Shown here piece by piece: positions 25,775-34,634 of a DNA stretch of 64,000 nt. Where the stretch lies: positions 9,250,501 to 9,314,500 of the forward strand of contig NZ_JACHMB010000001.1 in NCBI RefSeq assembly GCF_014204795.1, in the 5' to 3' direction. Position 1 is the stretch's first letter, and the number at the start of each line of letters is the position of its first letter. This DNA is from Nonomuraea jabiensis. Lineage in GTDB: Bacteria > Actinomycetota > Actinomycetes > Streptosporangiales > Streptosporangiaceae. The translations under genes were made by a program, and so were the position numbers. The notes beneath the pieces were generated by a model. It ran no database searches and was not told the origin of the DNA. It saw nothing but the letters and a program-made list of their open reading frames with translations.

Positions 25775-27148
25775 TCAGACGGTGCGAACGCAGGCGCACT
25801 GGCCTGCCGCGAGTGTGCCCTCCGCAGCCTCTGCGGCTTCCCGCGTGGTGACTTCGGTTTTGGCGGAAGCGACCGCCGCTGCGGCGCGGCCTTCGGCCTC
25901 CGTCTTCTTGACGCGTGGCTGGACTTCCACTGCCGTACGCCCTCCGGCCTCGGCCTTCTCGTCGCGCGGCCAGACCGCCAGTGCCGTGACAGCTGCGATT
26001 ACCGCCAGGCCCGCCAGCACCGTCCAGGTGATCGTGAAGCCTGCCTGCGTGGCGACCCAGCCGGCGATGGGATAGGTGACCAGCCAGGCCAGGTGAGACA
26101 GCGAGAACTGGGCGGCGAAGACCTCGGGAATTCCGGCGGGATCGACCGCCCGGCGAAGCACCCGCCCGGTCGGCGTGACGATCAGCGCCATCCCACCGCC
26201 GATCGCCACCCAGATCACCACGGTCGGCAGTGATGCGGCGACGCTCGCCGCGGACATCGTGACCGCCGCGCCGACCGCCGATACCAGCACGGCGGCACCG
26301 ATCAGCATCACGAACCGGTCCGCCACCCGGTCCAGGACGCGCGGGAGGACGAGGGCCACCAGCAGCGTCCCCGTTCCGGACGCGGCGAGCACCCAGGCGA
26401 CGTCGGATTGGGCTCCGCCGAGAACGTCGCGGACGTAGTTCACGGTGTTGACGACCACGATGGAGCCGACGGCGGCGACCACGAGGTTCAGTGCCATGAC
26501 ACCGCGCAGACTTGGGGTGGCCGCGAAAGTGCGGATCCCGGCCACGGCCCGGTCCCAGGCGCTCGTACGCGAACTGGGGCGCGCGTTGGGGATGCGCGTG
26601 GACAGGACCAGCAGCGCGGACACGGCGAACCCGACGGAGGTGCCGATGAACAGCAGGTTGAACGACATGAAGGTGAGCGCCACAGCCGCGAGCACGGGGC
26701 TCAACAGGCTCTCCATGGTGTAGGCCACCTGCGATGCGGACAGGGCGCGGGTGTAGTCGGCCTCCTTGGTCACGATGTCGGGGATGACCGCCTGAAACGT
26801 CGGGGTGAATGCCGCTGACGCTGTCTGGAGAGCCCCGATCAGGACGTAGATGTGCCACACCTCGGTGACGAACGGCAGCGCGATCACCACCAGAGCGCGC
26901 ACCACGTCGAGGATCGTGAGAAACCAGCGTCTGGGCAGCCGATCGACGTACGCGGCCGCGAGCGGTGCGACGACCACGTACGCGACCATTTTGATCGTCA
27001 GCGCGGTGGCGAGAACCGCACCGGCACGCGGACCTGCGAGCTCGTACGCGAGCAGCCCCAGCGCGACGGTGGCCAGACCGGTACCGAACAACGCGATGAC
27101 TTGAGCGCTGAACAGCCGCCGGTAGTCGCGAATCGCGAACAATCCCAT
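25775..27148 (-). CDS. MFS exporter with C-terminal CxC tail
   Basis: A 457-residue permease with twelve membrane helices of the EntS/drug-exporter type, starting MGLFAIRDYRRLFSAQVIAL; GGAGGAGACGGGC precedes ATG 27148. The loop-2 motif AAAYVDRLPRRWFL and the central SSRTSAWDRAVAGIRTFAAT are typical of the group. After helix 12 there is a long charged tail (RVKKTEAEGRAAAAVASAKT) that ends QCACVRTV, giving a CxC that could bind a soft metal. Two CsoR-type palindromes lie upstream, one inside the promoter spacer. It may therefore export copper or a copper complex. The substrate is inference; the fold is certain. Confidence 0.88.
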   Translation of the reverse strand: MGLFAIRDYRRLFSAQVIALFGTGLATVALGLLAYELAGPRAGAVLATALTIKMVAYVVVAPLAAAYVDRLPRRWFLTILDVVRALVVIALPFVTEVWHIYVLIGALQTASAAFTPTFQAVIPDIVTKEADYTRALSASQVAYTMESLLSPVLAAVALTFMSFNLLFIGTSVGFAVSALLVLSTRIPNARPSSRTSAWDRAVAGIRTFAATPSLRGVMALNLVVAAVGSIVVVNTVNYVRDVLGGAQSDVAWVLAASGTGTLLVALVLPRVLDRVADRFVMLIGAAVLVSAVGAAVTMSAASVAASLPTVVIWVAIGGGMALIVTPTGRVLRRAVDPAGIPEVFAAQFSLSHLAWLVTYPIAGWVATQAGFTITWTVLAGLAVIAAVTALAVWPRDEKAEAGGRTAVEVQPRVKKTEAEGRAAAAVASAKTEVTTREAAEAAEGTLAAGQCACVRTV

Positions 27149-27195
27149 GCCCGTCTCCTCCCGGGTAACCGCAGTCACCATCAAGTACTGAACAG

Positions 27196-27254
27196 ATACC
27201 CCTTAGGGGTATGGCGTCGGGAGTTTTGTATACCAGGGTGGGGTATATGTCAAG
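27196..27254 (-). promoter_or_regulatory. Promoter with two CsoR-type operators for the MFS gene
   Basis: ATACCCCTTAGGGGTAT (27196-27212) is a 7-3-7 palindrome of the CsoR-family type. A second 17-nt copy, ATACCAGGGTGGGGTAT (27230-27246), starts 34 bp further out. On the minus strand TTGACA (27254-27249) and TACAAA (about 27231-27226) make a promoter with a 17-bp spacer that contains the second copy. Binding there would block transcription, as in copper-controlled promoters. Confidence 0.65.
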
Positions 27255-27620
27255 CTATGAATTCGAGCTCGGCAAGCCTGCTTGGCCTGCAGTGCGACGC
27301 CGAGCAGGGCGCGAGCCTTGTCGCCTTGCCGAGTGCATCCAGGACGGAGTCGACCGCGTCGGTGACGCGGGGCGGCGACTCGATGGTCAACCCCTTGACC
27401 GCTCCGGCGGCGGGACCGCAATGCGAGCCTCCCTCGTACCACCACCTGGGTAAGGGAGTCGAACCGGTCGATCCCGCCGGGATCTGTGGCGGCCGACGTA
27501 TCGCCGCCCCATCGGCCGACCGGCGACTGCGGCGTGTCAGCTCTCTTGCGTGCTCAACGGCGTCCGCGGGCCCAGCATCCATGGATCCTGAATGGCTTGA
27601 CTGTCACCGACTCTTGCGAT
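27255..27620. other. Degenerate stretch, no intact gene
   Basis: Minus-strand frames read EGGSHCGPAAGAVKGLTIES, PPRVTDAVDSVLDALG and, after a frame change near 27330, DKARALLGVALQAKQACRAR. This looks like a decayed short gene, but I do not recognise it. Confidence 0.35.
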
Positions 27621-27625
27621 CATTA

Positions 27626-27653
27626 TGAACATATATTCATGAACAGTTGTTCA
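27626..27653. promoter_or_regulatory. Tandem TGAACA/TGTTCA operator upstream of the methyltransferase
   Basis: Two abutting palindromes, TGAACATATATTCA (27626-27639) and TGAACAGTTGTTCA (27640-27653), lie in an AT-rich gap just before the methyltransferase start. TetR-type dimers commonly bind such dyads, and a TetR gene is the second gene of this operon, so autorepression is likely. Confidence 0.6.
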
Positions 27654-27670
27654 CGATCGAGAGGCTACCG

Positions 27671-28495
27671 ATGACCATCGTCAACACCCACCAAGCGGAA
27701 GCCTGGAACGGCTACGAGGGCAACCACTGGGCCGATCACTACACCCGCTACGACGCCGTGAACAGCGGATTCAACGATTACCTGCTGCATCACGTCAGGG
27801 ACGGAGACCGGGTGCTCGACGTCGGCTGCGGCAACGGCCAGGTCACCCGGCTGGCCGCGCGTCGCGCCGGTCACGTCACCGGGATCGACCTGTCAGCCCC
27901 CATGTTGCACGTCGCCCGCGCCGCCGCGGAGGCGGAGGGGATCGCCGCCGTCGACTTCCAGCAGGGTGATGCCCAGGTCCACCCCTTTCCAGCAGGCTCT
28001 TACGACCTGGTCATGAGCCGCTTCGGGATCATGTTCTTCGCCGATCCGGTCGCCGCCTTCGCCAACATCGCCCGCGGGTTGCGCAGTGGTGGCCGGGTGG
28101 CCATGCTCAGCCTGCGGTCCGCAGGTGACAGTGACCTGGGCGCGGTGCTGAATGCGCTCGCCGCCCACCTGCCGGCGCCCGAACCCGACCAGGACGGCGT
28201 AGGGCCGACGTCGCTGTCCGATCCTGGGCACATCGGCGAGGTGTTCACCGCGGCCGGCTTCGCCGAGGTCGAGGCCACGCCCGTCGAGGCGATGCAGGTG
28301 TGGGGCAGCGACGCCGACGACGCGGCAGACTTCCTGATGGCCTGGGGTCCTGTTCGCTTCCTCCTGGAACGAGGCGACCCCGCGGCCGCGCTGCGGGCCC
28401 GCACCGCGCTGGTCTCCGCGCTGCGCCCCTTCGAGCAGCCCGACGCCGTACGCCTGCGCGGCACCGCCAACCTCATTACGGCGATCCGGCCGTGA
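27671..28495 (+). CDS. Class I SAM-dependent methyltransferase
   Basis: A 274-residue enzyme of the UbiE/MenG-like type. The SAM-binding motif I is RVLDVGCGNGQVTRLAA, motif post-I is VTGIDLSAPML, and the acidic motif FQQGDAQVHPF and PAGSYDLVMSRFGIMFFADP follow. The end of the fold reads RSGGRVAMLSL. The ATG at 27671 has GAGAGG upstream; the ATG at 27647 would extend across the operator. It overlaps the TetR gene by four bases (GTGA). The acceptor is unknown; regulation by the linked TetR protein suggests an inducible modification or resistance role. Confidence 0.88.
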   Translation: MTIVNTHQAEAWNGYEGNHWADHYTRYDAVNSGFNDYLLHHVRDGDRVLDVGCGNGQVTRLAARRAGHVTGIDLSAPMLHVARAAAEAEGIAAVDFQQGDAQVHPFPAGSYDLVMSRFGIMFFADPVAAFANIARGLRSGGRVAMLSLRSAGDSDLGAVLNALAAHLPAPEPDQDGVGPTSLSDPGHIGEVFTAAGFAEVEATPVEAMQVWGSDADDAADFLMAWGPVRFLLERGDPAAALRARTALVSALRPFEQPDAVRLRGTANLITAIRP

Positions 28496-29124
28496 GCCCG
28501 CCCAGGGCGGCCGCTCTGAGCGAGGGTGAGAGCCTGCCGGACCACCTGGTGGCCGCCGCCGCGCGCCTGCTGGCCCGGCATGGCGCCGCCGGGCTGACCG
28601 TCCGGGCGATCGCCCGCGAGGCCCAGGTGGCCGACGGCGTGCTCTACAACCACTTTGCGGACAAGGAAGAACTTCTCGCCCTGGCCATGCATTCGCATGT
28701 TCGCTCCGTAGAGCGCGACCTGCCTGCGCTCCCGGAGCCCGGATCGGGTGATCTGGCGGGCAATCTCCGTGCCTTCGTCGCCTACGGGGTGGCGTTGCAC
28801 CTGGCGATCATGCCCGCCTTCGCCGGCATGTTGGCGCGGCCCGAGGTTCTCATGCGCTTCGCCGCCCTGGACAATCCAGTGGCCGAGGGGCGGGGTCTGC
28901 GCGCGAAGCTGGCCGATTACCTGCGCGGCGAACAAGCCATCGGCCGCTTGTCCGCTGCGGGTCACCCCGACGCCGCCGCCACGATGGTCGTCGGGGCCTG
29001 TCACGAACTCGTCCTGCCGCACCTGTTCCGCGGCGTGCCGGCCACCGGCATCGAGGTCCCGCCCGGCTTCGTCGACCACCTCGTCTCCACCTGCCTGTAT
29101 GGAGTGGCCATACGACCGGAGTGA
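28492..29124 (+). CDS. TetR-family transcriptional repressor
   Basis: A 210-residue regulator from GTG 28492, which overlaps the methyltransferase stop. The N-terminal helix-turn-helix reads LVAAAARLLARHGAAGLTVR then AIAREAQVADGVLYNHFADK and EELLALAMHSH. The C-terminal half is the ligand-binding helical domain (LRAFVAYGVALHLAIMPAFA). It ends PPGFVDHLVSTCLYGVAIRP. Co-translation with the methyltransferase and tandem dyads upstream point to control of its own operon. The ligand is unknown. Confidence 0.9.
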   Translation: MSPPRAAALSEGESLPDHLVAAAARLLARHGAAGLTVRAIAREAQVADGVLYNHFADKEELLALAMHSHVRSVERDLPALPEPGSGDLAGNLRAFVAYGVALHLAIMPAFAGMLARPEVLMRFAALDNPVAEGRGLRAKLADYLRGEQAIGRLSAAGHPDAAATMVVGACHELVLPHLFRGVPATGIEVPPGFVDHLVSTCLYGVAIRPE

Positions 29125-29259
29125 TCGGGCGCAGGAATAGGGTGTCGGCGACCAGCGCGACAACGGCCGGCATGCGAGCTTCCCCGCAGCGGCGTGGTCA
29201 TCGAAGGCTTTGGGATGCCGGTGGCTCGCGCTTACCCGGCATCGAGCAGCTGACCTCTA

Positions 29260-30237
29260 CTCAAGGCCGAACCTCCAGCGTTGTACTTTCACGGGCAAAG
29301 GCGCGAGGTCCTGGCATCACGTCACCCGCAATCCCGGAAATCACCGAGGGCGTTCGGCGTCGTGAGCTGGCGCGCACGGCCAGGACCACGGCGCGACAGC
29401 CCGTCCCCGACCGGCGCGCGGTCGCCGAGCGCAACATCGCCGCGGTCCTCGAAGTCGGCACAAGGCTGACCATTCTCATGTGTGCCGAGATCGACGACGC
29501 CGGGGGAGCTCGCACCTGCCTGGAACGCGGTATCGGGTACGTGGACGTGTCGGCCTCCCCCCATGTGCTGGCCGAGAGCCAGCATCTGGACGGCCTGGCC
29601 CGCGAACTCGGCGTAACCGCAGCCCCTCAAGATGGGCCTTGTCCCCGGCATCACCAACCTGCTGGCTCGCATCTGCGCCGAACGCTCACCGGCCACGGAA
29701 CTGCGCATCGGAGTGCTGCTCGGCTCGGAGGAGCAGCACGGCCGAGCGGCGATCGCCTGGACCCTGGATGGGCTGGGCCAGTTCGACGGCTCGTGGACGA
29801 TGAGTTTTCCCGTGCCGTTCTTCGGCACGCGGACCGTTCACCGCTCCCGTTCTCGGATCAGTACACGCTGCCCTGCACTCTCGGCATGCCCGCCGGGCGC
29901 ACTGGGGCTGTGTATGGACTCTCACATCGCCACCGGCCTGCTGTCCGCGGCCGGGCGGCCCGCAGCCCGGCCGCTACGCCGCCGGAAGGTACGCGATCTG
30001 CTGCTCACGGCGCTGGAGCAGATCCATCTCGGGAACGAAGGGTTCGCTGTGACGGTCAACTCGGGCACGGCCCACGCATCCTTCAGCGGACGGCGGATGA
30101 GCCGCGCCACCGCGCTGCTCATCCGCCTGCCCGCTCTGTCGCCCGGCGTCCAGCACATCGAGAAACTGGTGGACCCGCTCGTCTTCCTGACCGAACTCGC
30201 CGCCGATGGGTTCGATCTCCGCATTCGACCACGATGA
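29260..30237 (+). pseudogene. Saccharopine dehydrogenase-like oxidoreductase, several frameshifts
   Basis: Pieces in two or three frames rebuild a saccharopine-dehydrogenase-like NAD(P)-binding protein. The first, to about 29635, reads ILMCAEIDDAGGARTCLERG, IGYVDVSASPHVLAESQHLD. The second reads MGLVPGITNLLARICAERSP, ATELRIGVLLGSEEQHGRAA and WTLDGLGQFDGSWTMSFPVP. A short out-of-frame stretch encodes FSDQYTLPCTLGMP near 29850. The last frame carries FAVTVNSGTAHASFSG to a stop at 30237. The N-terminal nucleotide-binding loop is not readable. It is not functional. Confidence 0.7.
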
Positions 30238-30399
30238 CCATCTGGAGACCGGCCGTCGATGACCAGCACCATGCGCAGGGTCCGCTCATCGCCCTGATCG
30301 CGTGTGCGGCGTAGGACCAACGCCGGCCTGCGGAAACGTATCGCCACGAGCCCCGATGACCGGGAGGTCCGGCTCGGAAACCGGTACTCGTGGCTCATT

Positions 30400-30545
30400 G
30401 CGGCCACCGCCTCGCCCGGCGAGTGGCCAGAACCTTGCGCGCGGGCGAAGAGCCGCATGACTTGGTCTTGGACGGCCGCGAGCTCTGGATGGCCGACAAC
30501 GGCCGGGGCACGCTGCTCCACGTCGATCCGCAGGTCAGGAAGTGC
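30400..30545 (+). pseudogene. Beta-propeller-like fragment
   Basis: The frame reads LRAGEEPHDLVLDGRELWMA then DNGRGTLLHVDPQ, which resembles one blade of an NHL or SMP-30-like propeller. Sequence on both sides is unrelated, so this is a gene fragment only. Confidence 0.35.
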
Positions 30546-30674
30546 CCTCACGGCGTGGCATTCGTTCGCCTGCAGACGGCTGAAAAGTCGGCGATGCCGG
30601 AGAGTGTGAGCGAGGCTGGCGATAGGAACATCCGAGCCAAGCATCCCGGCGCACTGGGCCGACGTCTTACGGAG

Positions 30675-31244
30675 TCAGTCGATTGACTCGGCGAAGCCAA
30701 CAGAGCCAGTGCGTCTACCCGGCGGGCGCCGCAGGTCGCGCTTGCTGCGTCGTTGCTCGTCCTGCTTCCGCCAGCCGTACCGGGTCACACCCCGCGGCTT
30801 GAACACCGAGAGGACCATGATGATGAGCAACACCACAAGGCCGCCGACGGAGTGGGGCATCGTGCCAGGAAGCCCCCTGGGATCGGCGTCGGACGTTGCC
30901 GCTTGTGCCAGGTGACTCACGGTCGATGTCTCAACGAGTAAGACGGTGGTCGCCAAGACGGTGAGCAGGAGTTTCACCAGCACCCAGTAGTGCCTGAACA
31001 GGCCCCATGGGGTACCCAGCGCATTGACGATCCCGATGATCACTGATGCGAGGGCCAACGGGACGATGACGTACACGACCGTGACCTCCATCGCGGAGTA
31101 TGCACCCCGCACCGTGTTGCTTACCTGGCTACTTGTAGCGGTGATGTCGAGTCCGAGGTAGGCAAGGACCGCGCCGAGCCAGCCGACCGAAGTGGCGACG
31201 TGTGTGGTGAGGACGACCTTGCGGATGGAGGGAGACATGAGCAT
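30675..31244 (-). CDS. DUF2269-like integral membrane protein
   Basis: A 189-residue protein with four membrane helices: VVLTTHVATSVGWLGAVLAY, VTVVYVIVPLALASVIIGIV, YWVLVKLLLTVLATTVLLVE and GGLVVLLIIMVLSVF. The pattern THVATSVGWLGA and LFRHYWVLVKLLLT is typical of the group related to DUF2269, some with hydrophobic ligand or haem ideas but no proven role. The C-terminus is very basic. Its ATG overlaps the preceding stop (TGATG), so it is coupled to the small upstream gene. Confidence 0.7.
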   Translation of the reverse strand: MLMSPSIRKVVLTTHVATSVGWLGAVLAYLGLDITATSSQVSNTVRGAYSAMEVTVVYVIVPLALASVIIGIVNALGTPWGLFRHYWVLVKLLLTVLATTVLLVETSTVSHLAQAATSDADPRGLPGTMPHSVGGLVVLLIIMVLSVFKPRGVTRYGWRKQDEQRRSKRDLRRPPGRRTGSVGFAESID

Positions 31245-31534
31245 CAGTGGCTGCCCTCGAGGGTTGGACGGCCCGAGCCGTCGTCGAGGAGCGCCTGGAT
31301 TTCCATGACGCCGACCGGCGATGAGCCGCCGGCACCCATGTGCCGACCGGGGCCGTGTTCGCCTCCGAGGCCTGTGAGTTTCACGATCAGGACGAACAGG
31401 ATCAGGACGCCGACGATGATCGCCGATACCTTCACCCAGCGTGGCGCCCTGGGCGGTGCAGCAGAAGACGATCCACGGTCGGCGCCCACGTCGGGGCTGT
31501 CTCTGGGGTCAGGGGAGTGAGGTGGGACGGCCAT
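31244..31534 (-). CDS. Small single-pass membrane protein with His/Met tail
   Basis: A 96-residue protein with GGAGG before ATG 31534. The N-terminus is Pro/Asp/Ser-rich (PPHSPDPRDSPDVGADRGSS). One membrane segment follows (VKVSAIIVGVLILFVLIVKL). The tail contains GGEHGPGRHMGAGG, which could bind a metal. It is the first gene of a two-gene operon with the DUF2269-like protein and is divergent from the decayed TetR gene. Function unknown. Confidence 0.65.
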   Translation of the reverse strand: MAVPPHSPDPRDSPDVGADRGSSSAAPPRAPRWVKVSAIIVGVLILFVLIVKLTGLGGEHGPGRHMGAGGSSPVGVMEIQALLDDGSGRPTLEGSH

Positions 31535-31627
31535 GAAAATTCCTCCGGTATGCGTGGTGGGCGAGCCGCTTCGGACCATAGCGTTTTTCGATACGATGTG
31601 TCTATATAAAAACAGACTGTCTCGACT

Positions 31628-32235
31628 ATGGTCGCCACGTATACTCAACTGGTGCCGAAGCTGTGGAACGAGACGATCGAGACGCACCGCCACACCGTGC
31701 GTGAGGCGATCCTGGAAACCACGTGGGCGCTGGTGACCGAGCACGGCTTGATGTCGGTGACGATGACGCGGATCGCCGAGAAGGTCGGCATTGGGCGCGC
31801 GACACTGTACAAGTACTTCCCGGATGTGGAAGCGATCCTGACCGCTTACCACGAACGTAACGTCACGTCACCGGCCACCTTGAACGGCTCGCCGAACTTC
31901 GGGACCACCCGGGCGGCGCCCGTGAGCGGCTCGAAGCGGCACTCGAGCGCTACGCCCTCATCTCTCACCATCGCGGGCGGCACGGAACCGAAGAGCTCGA
32001 GGCACTCCTGCACCGAGGCGAGTTTGTCGCCCATGCGCAGCAGCGGATCATCGACCTTTTCCGAGACTTTCTGGTCGAGGTCGCCGCCGTTGGCGACCTG
32101 CGAGACGACGTCGCGCCCGACGAACTCGCGAGTTACTGACTTCACGCCCTGTCCGGAGCCGGCAAGTTGCCGTCCGAAGCCGCAGTCCGCCGACTCGTCG
32201 CGGTCACGCTGACCGGGTTGCGCCCTCCGCGCTGA
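31628..32235 (+). pseudogene. TetR regulator broken by a frameshift and a TGA
   Basis: The first frame gives a good TetR helix-turn-helix: HTVREAILETTWALVTEHGL, SVTMTRIAEKVGIGRATLYK and YFPDVEAILTAYHERNV. Near 31862 the frame shifts, within ACGTCACGTCAC, and continues VTGHLERLAELRDHPGGARE and IIDLFRDFLVEVAAVGDLRD. A TGA at about 32137 interrupts ELASY*LHALSGAGKLPSEA; the original residue was probably Cys. The end is LTGLRPPR. AT-rich sequence with AGACTGTCT (31614-31622) lies before the start, toward the divergent membrane-protein operon it once controlled. Confidence 0.85.
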
Positions 32236-32479
32236 AGCATGGCGAAGCCGCGCGGGGCCGGAAGCCCTCCGCCCCTGCGGTGGGTGGCGGGCGTACTCTT
32301 CGCCGGCAGGCGGCCCGCAGCTTCCAGAATTGGGGTAGATGCCAGCAGGTCACGTAGTCCCTGGCGGCGTTCATGGCGAGGCGAGCAAAGCTCCGTCCAG
32401 CGAACACTCGCCCTTGGCCCTGCCGAGCTGACAGCAACTTGGGATCATGATGAGCTTTGAGGCTGGAGTCTCTTCTTGA
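32236..32479. other. Short gap without a gene
   Basis: No coding signature on either strand. It separates the TetR relic from the 3' end of the pyrophosphatase gene. Confidence 0.4.
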
Positions 32480-32977
32480 TCATTTTACGGTTGAGGCAAC
32501 ATGCGCTGTCCGGTGGGCGGCGCGCGTGATCACGTCTTCTGCCTGCGCGCGTGATTCCCAACCTCGAGTGTCGGTGCTTTTGTCCGGTTCGAGGTCCTTG
32601 TAGACGTCGAAGAAGTGGCTGATCTCCCCAAGTACGTGAACATCGACGTCCAGCAGATCCTGGATGTCCGCGTAGCGGCTGTCGTTGGCGGGCACGCAAA
32701 GGATCTTCGCATCCGGCCCGTGTTCATCGTGCATCCAGAACACTGCCACGGGACGCGCGCTGATCACGCATCCGGGAAAGGTCGGCACCTCGCCCAGCAC
32801 CAGCGCGTCCAGCGGATCGTCGTCCTCGGCCAGCGTTCCGGGCACGAACCCGTAGTCGTAGGGGTAGGCGGTCGCGGTGAACAGCGTTCGATCGAGCCTG
32901 ATCTGCTGTTTGAGCTGATCCATCTCGTACTTGTTGCGTGACCCCCGCGGCGTCTCCACGATCACATCGAACTGCAT
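32480..32977 (-). CDS. ppa: Inorganic pyrophosphatase (class A, soluble)
   Basis: A 165-residue enzyme that hydrolyses pyrophosphate to phosphate in the cytosol. Family signatures are complete: VIVETPRGSRNKYEMD, YPYDYGFVPGTLAEDDDPLD (the metal-binding DxDPxD-type loop), ALVLGEVPTFPGCVISARPV, and the acidic NDSRYADIQDLLDV. The end carries ISHFFDVYKDLEPDKSTDTR. CAGGAGG precedes the ATG. Its start overlaps the stop of the upstream small gene by one base. Because class A pyrophosphatase is normally single-copy and essential, a copy in this accessory region may be a second gene. Confidence 0.95.
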   Translation of the reverse strand: MQFDVIVETPRGSRNKYEMDQLKQQIRLDRTLFTATAYPYDYGFVPGTLAEDDDPLDALVLGEVPTFPGCVISARPVAVFWMHDEHGPDAKILCVPANDSRYADIQDLLDVDVHVLGEISHFFDVYKDLEPDKSTDTRGWESRAQAEDVITRAAHRTAHVASTVK

Positions 32978-33276
32978 CACAACCTCCTGCGCCGCAGCTG
33001 CCGGCTGGTCACATCCTCGGCCAGAGCGTGCTTCCAGGTGTCCACCCACACCCGATAGGGAGCAGGCGTACGGCGCCTCACCCTCACGCGGACGGGCATG
33101 GGGCGATATGCCGCCCAGGCGGCGATTCCCGCATCCAGCAGCTCGTCCACGCGCCGCTCGGGCACGTCGCCCAGTTCGCTCCAGGCGTCGGAGGACAGCC
33201 CGTTGCCGTGCCCGTGCCAGGGCAGCCAATAGGGGCGATCAAAAGGTCGATCGCTCGGCTGGAACATAGCGAACAC
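32977..33276 (-). CDS. Small protein coupled to pyrophosphatase
   Basis: About 99 residues if it starts at GTG 33276 (AGGAGG six bases upstream); ATG 33291 and ATG 33282 are alternatives. The sequence contains PYWLPWHGHGNGLSSDAWSE, LGDVPERRVDELLDAGIAAW and RMPVRVRVRRRTPAPYRVWV. It has no signal peptide or membrane segment. The stop overlaps the ppa start (TGATG), so the two are translated together. I do not recognise a family. Confidence 0.5.
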   Translation of the reverse strand: MFAMFQPSDRPFDRPYWLPWHGHGNGLSSDAWSELGDVPERRVDELLDAGIAAWAAYRPMPVRVRVRRRTPAPYRVWVDTWKHALAEDVTSRQLRRRRL

Positions 33277-34195
33277 CGGCATCCTCCTCATCGCGAGGAC
33301 AGGACCCATTGGCCGGTACGGTGGAGAGCCACTCGGTGGGGCGGCCTCGGCGGAGGCCACCACTGATCACTTCCATAATATGCCCGCGTCCGCTGGCCGG
33401 TCAGAGCCGCCCGAGGTGGCGGGGCGAGTTTGAGGCCGAGGATCCAGGTCGCTACGGACGAAGGCCCCGTACTTGGCAGGCTTGCGTGGTTGGTGGGGGT
33501 TCGAGTTCGGTCAGGAGCTTCAGTAGCGTGCGCAGGTCGAGGTCATCGTTATCTCGCCGGGTGTGGAGGCTTTCTCGTGCAGTTTCCAGCGTGGCTGGGG
33601 CCAGCTCGATGGGGTCCTGGTGATGGCGGGACAGCAGTGCCGGCCGTGCGGTGTGATCGAGGTCGGGCACGGGGCAGCCATATCCGGGATCTCGACTGGC
33701 ACACCGGCGCCAGGCAGATATTCCGAGTCGCCCCGCCGCCTTACATGCTCCGCCTCGCCTGGCGACACAACCGGGAGGGAGCCGCCAGGGGGCGGGGCGA
33801 GTTGCGGCTGGCTTGGCACAGTGCCACGGCGCGATTGAGGATCGCGCGTAGCAACGTGTTTCCCTAGGACAAGCTCGATCGCATTGACCGGGCGCCGGCG
33901 CGGACATTCGACTGCCATTGCCCGGCACGATTTGGCCGATCTCACGTTTCCAAGCGACGCGCTAATTCAGGCACGGCGGTGCTCAGCCGGATGTGGACCG
34001 GACCCATAGGCGACGGCCCCGAAGTCGCAGAAGCATACCGTGCACGATCTCCGGACACGGAATACGATCGCGGGAACCAGGCACGACCCCGGAAGCCACG
34101 GGCGCTGAGAGAACGTTCGTGACGAGCGCGACTCACTCCGGCGTCGGAGTCGTTCGCGCAGAGTGCCAGACCGTGTCGCGCGTTCTCGTCGCCAT
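33277..34195. other. 0.9-kb stretch without an intact gene
   Basis: Minus-strand frames contain isolated protein-like pieces, for example TLETARESLHTRRDNDDLDL and RTLLKLLTELEPPP near 33480-33600, but no start, no family and several stops. Probably decayed. Confidence 0.35.
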
Positions 34196-34395
34196 GGGAC
34201 GCCTCCGGCGATAGCGCTGGCCGAGACGCCAACGAGTCCCACCTGGGTCGAGATGTCGAAGCCGAGCCCGAGCGGCAGGCCAACCGGGTAGATGTGCCAG
34301 CCGGTGCTGATCAGGCGGGTGTAGCCGCTCTTGGGGAGGCGGTTGAGCAGCTTTCGTTCCGTGAGTAGCCGCTCGGGTCGTCCGAGCTCGTAGGC
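34196..34395 (-). pseudogene. Nickel/cobalt transporter (NiCoT) fragment
   Basis: One frame reads ERLLTERKLLNRLPKSGYTR, LISTGWHIYPVGLPLGLGFD and ISTQVGLVGVSASAIAGGVP. The segment W-H-x-Y-P-V-G-x-x-x-G-L-G-F-D is the second conserved block of NiCoT permeases. The metal-selective RHAxDADH block and all following helices are missing. Upstream sequence on the same strand (LVAGLSLASFTDSWKTCPD) belongs to a different frame. A relic only. Confidence 0.65.
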
Positions 34396-34634
34396 ACGTT
34401 GTCATATGTCGGGGCACGTCTTCCATGAGTCGGTGAAGCTGGCCAGGCTGAGGCCTGCCACCAGGTAGCGGAAAAGGGGCGGTGGTGAGCAGGAGCTTCA
34501 CTCGCATCGCCGAGTACGCGCCATGGTCGTTGACGGATGAGCGGGTATAGTCGGGCCCGCAGTAACTCGTACAACAATGTACGACTTATAGGGTGGATGT
34601 GCGTTGAGGCGAAGGAAGTAGGCGGGAGCCGACA

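Noticed and set aside
27259..27272. GAATTCGAGCTCGG, identical to the start of a common cloning-vector polylinker
   Set aside because: The following bases do not continue as polylinker and the flanks on both sides are ordinary high-GC sequence with CsoR-type sites; a 14-bp chance match is the simpler reading.
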